Assembly: GCA_012274175.1 (NCBI GenBank)
Contig: JAAOZZ010000066.1
Span: 1-8,721, forward strand
Direction of reading: 5' to 3'
From: Betaproteobacteria bacterium
GTDB taxonomy: Bacteria > Pseudomonadota > Gammaproteobacteria > Burkholderiales > Usitatibacteraceae
Length of the DNA: 8,721 bases
The stretch's first letter is position 1. Each line of letters opens with the position of its first letter. Of this stretch, positions 6,832 through 8,721 are shown piece by piece. Below the pieces are notes generated by a model. It searched no databases. It worked only from the letters and a program-made list of their open reading frames with translations, and was not told the DNA's origin. The translations under genes and the position numbers were made by a program.

Positions 6832-7934
6832 GCGCGCAGCTCCAATTCGCCGGAGGCGATGCGCTCGATCGCGCCGGCGCGATCGTGCACGTCGAGCTTC
6901 AGGAAAAGCTGCTTCACGTGGTAGGCGACGGTGTTGCCCGACACGCCCAGCCCCTCGGCGATCTCCTGGTTGCTGCGGCCCTGGGCGATCATGAGCGCGA
7001 TCTTGCGCTGCTGGGGCGACAGGGGCAGCCGTCCCATCGCCTGCACGAAGCGCAGGATCATGGGCTCCTGGCGCTGGATACGCACGCCCACGAGCGCATC
7101 GGGCGCGCCCGGGTCGTCGTCGAGCCAATAGGCGCGCAGCACGTGCCGGCCCCATCCGGTGTCGAGGGTCACCACCGGCGGCGTCGGATCCTCGCCGCGG
7201 GTGACCGCCTCGAGCTTGGCGCACAGGCTGCGAAGCAGCTGCGCGGCACGGTCGTTCACCGCCGCCTTGAAGCTCGCCCGGTTGATCGCCGAGGTGGTCG
7301 CGAGCAGCAGCAGGCGACGGCCCTTTTCCGATCCATGGCGAAGGCGCCCCTCGCGGTCGGTGACCAGCATCGCCTCGTCCTCGGAATCCTGGAACGCGAG
7401 CTCCCCGGCGCCCGCGACCGGCGCATCCCCCACCGCCACGCCGTGGGCGATGTAGCGGATCACGCTCGCGAGGTCGTTGCGCTCCCGCGGACCGAACGCG
7501 GGCGCGTCGGGCGGGCGATAGAGCGAGAGCTGTCCCAGCGCCGAGCCCTGCTCGCGCACGACGCCGTAGAGCACGTGGTGCGCCTCGAGGCGGCGCAGGA
7601 TCTCGTGGTAGTAGCCGCTCTTGCGCAGCTCGCCGTCCGCGCTCGTCGCCACCACCCCGTCGGGCGCCTGGGCGCGCGCGATGAACGACTTGCGGAACGA
7701 CCCCTCGTTGCCGTCGTAGTAGCGCTCGAAATATAGCGACATCACCTCGGGGGGCAGCAGCCGCTCGGCGTACAGGTTCTTCATCTCGCCGCGGGAATCG
7801 ACCCAGAAGAACGCCGCCGAGTCGCTGGGCACCAGCTCGCGCAGCGTGGGCAGCAGCGAAGCGATGAGCAGCTCCCCCGGCAGCCCCAGGCAGCAGAGCT
7901 GGCGGATGCGCGCGCGCACCGACGACTGCTTCAT
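6828..7934 (-). CDS. LuxR-family transcriptional regulator with GAF/PAS-like sensory N-terminus
   Basis: This 368-residue protein has a C-terminal LuxR-type DNA-binding domain (residues 303-368: LSPQQRKIALMIAQGRSNQEIA, then VSGNTVAYHVKQLFLKL and DRAGAIERI). The N-terminal 170 residues look like a small sensory domain: SDSAAFFWVDSRGEMKNLY, then GQLSLYRPPDAPAFGPRERNDLASV, as in GAF-like domains of related regulators. Residues about 180-290 contain DEAMLVTDREGRLRHGSEKGRRLL, as in PAS-like segments. No receiver-domain phospho-acceptor pattern is evident, and no acyl-homoserine-lactone binding motif is obvious. The ATG at 7934 overlaps the stop of the cyclase gene in ATGA, so the two are translationally coupled. 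The final TAG overlaps the gluQRS TAG. The ligand and targets are unknown; being paired with a cyclase suggests a shared signalling function. Confidence 0.88.
   Translation of the reverse strand: MKQSSVRARIRQLCCLGLPGELLIASLLPTLRELVPSDSAAFFWVDSRGEMKNLYAERLLPPEVMSLYFERYYDGNEGSFRKSFIARAQAPDGVVATSADGELRKSGYYHEILRRLEAHHVLYGVVREQGSALGQLSLYRPPDAPAFGPRERNDLASVIRYIAHGVAVGDAPVAGAGELAFQDSEDEAMLVTDREGRLRHGSEKGRRLLLLATTSAINRASFKAAVNDRAAQLLRSLCAKLEAVTRGEDPTPPVVTLDTGWGRHVLRAYWLDDDPGAPDALVGVRIQRQEPMILRFVQAMGRLPLSPQQRKIALMIAQGRSNQEIAEGLGVSGNTVAYHVKQLFLKLDVHDRAGAIERIASGELELRA
6866..6885. repeat. Perfect 20-bp palindrome inside the 3' end of the luxR-type gene
   Basis: CGATCGCGCCGGCGCGATCG reads the same on both strands and lies about 35 nt inside the convergent gene end. 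It encodes part of the conserved DRAGAIER segment of the LuxR DNA-binding domain, so codon constraint in a GC-rich genome may explain it. No T run follows on either side. A role at the convergent transcript ends is only a possibility. Confidence 0.5.
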
Positions 7935-8605
7935 TCCCGCGCCCCCGCGCCGGGAAAATCGAGCAGCCGGTACGCGCGCACGGGCCGCTTGAAGCCGTGC
8001 AGCGCCACCTCTCCCAGGTCGTCGGCATACAGGCCCCGCTCGATCTCGGCGAACACGCGCTGGGAGGCGAGGATATGGCCGGCCTCGGCGAGGTCGCACA
8101 GGCGGTTGGCCATGTTGGTCACGGTGCCGATCGCCCCGTAGTCGATGCGCCCCTCGAAGCCGATCGCGCCCACGGTGGCGTAGCCCTGGGCGATGCCGAT
8201 GCCCAGTCCCAGGTCGAAGCCGCGCTTCTTCCACTGGGCGGCGAGCTTGAGGGCGTCCTCCTGCATCGCGAAGGCCATCTGCACGGCCCGGCGCGCCGGC
8301 TGCTGGATCGGCAGCGGGTCGTTGAAGAACACCATCAGGCCGTCGCCCGTGAAGCGCTCGAGCGTGCCCTGGAACTCGAGGATGCGCCGGCCCATCGCGC
8401 GGTGGAATTCCGACAGCGCGGCCATCACCTCCTCGGGCTCGGCCGACTCGGCGAAGGCGGTGAAGCCGCGCAGGTCGAGGAACACGACGGTGACCTCGCG
8501 CCGGTGGCTCTCCAGCGGGTCGTCGGCGCCTCCCGCCAGGATCAGCTCGGCCAGCTGCGGCGAGAAGAACCGCTTGAGCCGCTGCAGCTTCTCGACATGC
8601 GCCAC
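7931..8605 (-). CDS. Class III adenylate/guanylate cyclase catalytic domain protein, probably missing its natural N-terminus
   Basis: From the GTG at 8605 this is 224 residues: a helical lead-in (EKLQRLKRFFSPQLAELIL) followed by a class III nucleotide cyclase domain. Catalytic features seen: metal-binding Asp44 (VVFLDLRGFTAF) and Asp88 (ERFTGDGLMVFFNDP), plus Asn164 and Arg168 (VTNMANRL) for the transition state. The purine-selecting positions are not those of standard adenylate cyclases: the usual Lys is Arg84 and the usual Asp/Thr is Gly157, so the nucleotide used cannot be read off. The true start is doubtful. GTG 8605 has GAGGAG directly against it with no spacing, and plausible cyclase coding (RAAEEVAHVEK) begins a few codons earlier, exactly where a tdh fragment ends. 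Relatives usually carry an N-terminal sensory domain and coiled linker, absent here. The gene overlaps the luxR-type gene in ATGA (7931-7934). The domain call is firm; the 5' end is not. Confidence 0.85.
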   Translation of the reverse strand: MAHVEKLQRLKRFFSPQLAELILAGGADDPLESHRREVTVVFLDLRGFTAFAESAEPEEVMAALSEFHRAMGRRILEFQGTLERFTGDGLMVFFNDPLPIQQPARRAVQMAFAMQEDALKLAAQWKKRGFDLGLGIGIAQGYATVGAIGFEGRIDYGAIGTVTNMANRLCDLAEAGHILASQRVFAEIERGLYADDLGEVALHGFKRPVRAYRLLDFPGAGARE

Positions 8606-8615
8606 CTCCTCGGCC

Positions 8616-8721
8616 GCCCGGGCCGAACGCGACGATCTCGCCGCAGAACTCGTGGCCGTAGATGCGCGGTGGCTTGACCATCCCGGCCATCGAGGCGTCC
8701 CACTGGTAGATGTGCTTGTCC
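8616..8721 (-). pseudogene. tdh: Fragment of L-threonine 3-dehydrogenase, abruptly ended at the cyclase junction
   Basis: Reading leftward from the window edge, 35 codons (D K H I Y Q W D ... to 8616) match residues of the N-terminal catalytic domain of threonine dehydrogenase, a zinc-dependent NAD enzyme of threonine catabolism. HIYQWD corresponds to E. coli HIYNWD, and IYGHEFCGEIVAFGPG is the zinc-alcohol-dehydrogenase GHE signature. After the GPG the expected VxGxxVGDxV continuation is missing, and the DNA instead encodes the cyclase in another reading frame. The Tdh frame then runs on as meaningless Ala/Gly-rich sequence through the cyclase. The gene's own start lies to the right of the window. 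It is either a truncated remnant after rearrangement or an assembly join. Confidence 0.75.

Noticed and set aside
5491..8028. An 845-codon minus-strand open frame
   Set aside because: It crosses lysR, gluQRS and the luxR-type gene in the wrong frame or strand and shows no domain signature.
8611..8625. Rare-cutter-like sequence (CGGCCG and GCCCGGGC) at the tdh/cyclase junction as a sign of a cloning artefact
   Set aside because: Such sites arise often by chance at this GC content; it is noted only as a GC palindrome at the join, not as evidence of cloning.
6828..8690. A 620-codon minus-strand frame joining the tdh fragment to the LuxR-type protein
   Set aside because: The tdh frame happens to stay open through the cyclase region and to be in phase with the luxR-type gene. 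The middle part is low-complexity nonsense overlapping a clear cyclase in another frame, so no fusion protein is called.

Overview
This is a GC-rich window from a proteobacterium, most probably a betaproteobacterium. The evidence is third-position G/C bias, start/stop-overlapping operons, a PutA-type proline oxidase and GluQRS. It is densely coded, with no gene-free stretch over 300 bases. I saw no tRNA, rRNA, CRISPR array, insertion sequence or integrase. It holds ten protein-coding features: eight complete genes and two partial or truncated at the window edges.

Layout: (1) Positions 1-1610, minus strand, carry the N-terminal 536 residues of a bifunctional PutA without the DNA-binding N-terminus; the rest lies off the window. 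(2) Positions 1688-2071, minus strand, encode a 127-residue thioredoxin-family protein with WCGPC. A GC-only hairpin with a perfect 11-bp stem separates it from putA. (3) Positions 2273-4908, minus strand, form a compact four-gene operon: YhhW-type pirin, then a YqjF-like DoxX membrane protein, then a second and larger pirin, then an NADPH-dependent FMN reductase family protein. The last two junctions are ATGA overlaps. (4) A short AT-rich divergent region (4909-5017) separates this operon from a LysR-type regulator (5018-5920, plus) that closely resembles E. coli YhaJ. (5) The regulator gene overlaps by 4 nt (GTGA) with gluQRS (5917-6831, plus), a tRNA-Asp queuosine-modifying enzyme. (6) gluQRS converges on a minus-strand pair, a class III nucleotide cyclase (7931-8605) and a LuxR-type regulator (6828-7934), joined by an ATGA overlap. 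(7) At the right edge (8616-8721, minus) a short piece of L-threonine 3-dehydrogenase ends abruptly where the cyclase coding begins.

How the parts may work together: the LysR, DoxX, pirin, pirin and flavin reductase set looks like a regulated redox or electrophile-response module. In E. coli the LysR protein YhaJ is reported to activate the DoxX gene yqjF in response to products of 2,4-dinitrotoluene. This window places close relatives of both side by side, with two pirins and a flavin reductase, and suggests a quinone or nitroaromatic detoxification operon. That function is inference. The cyclase and LuxR pair looks like a separate signalling unit. The truncated tdh joined to the cyclase is either a real rearrangement or an assembly chimera and should be checked first.
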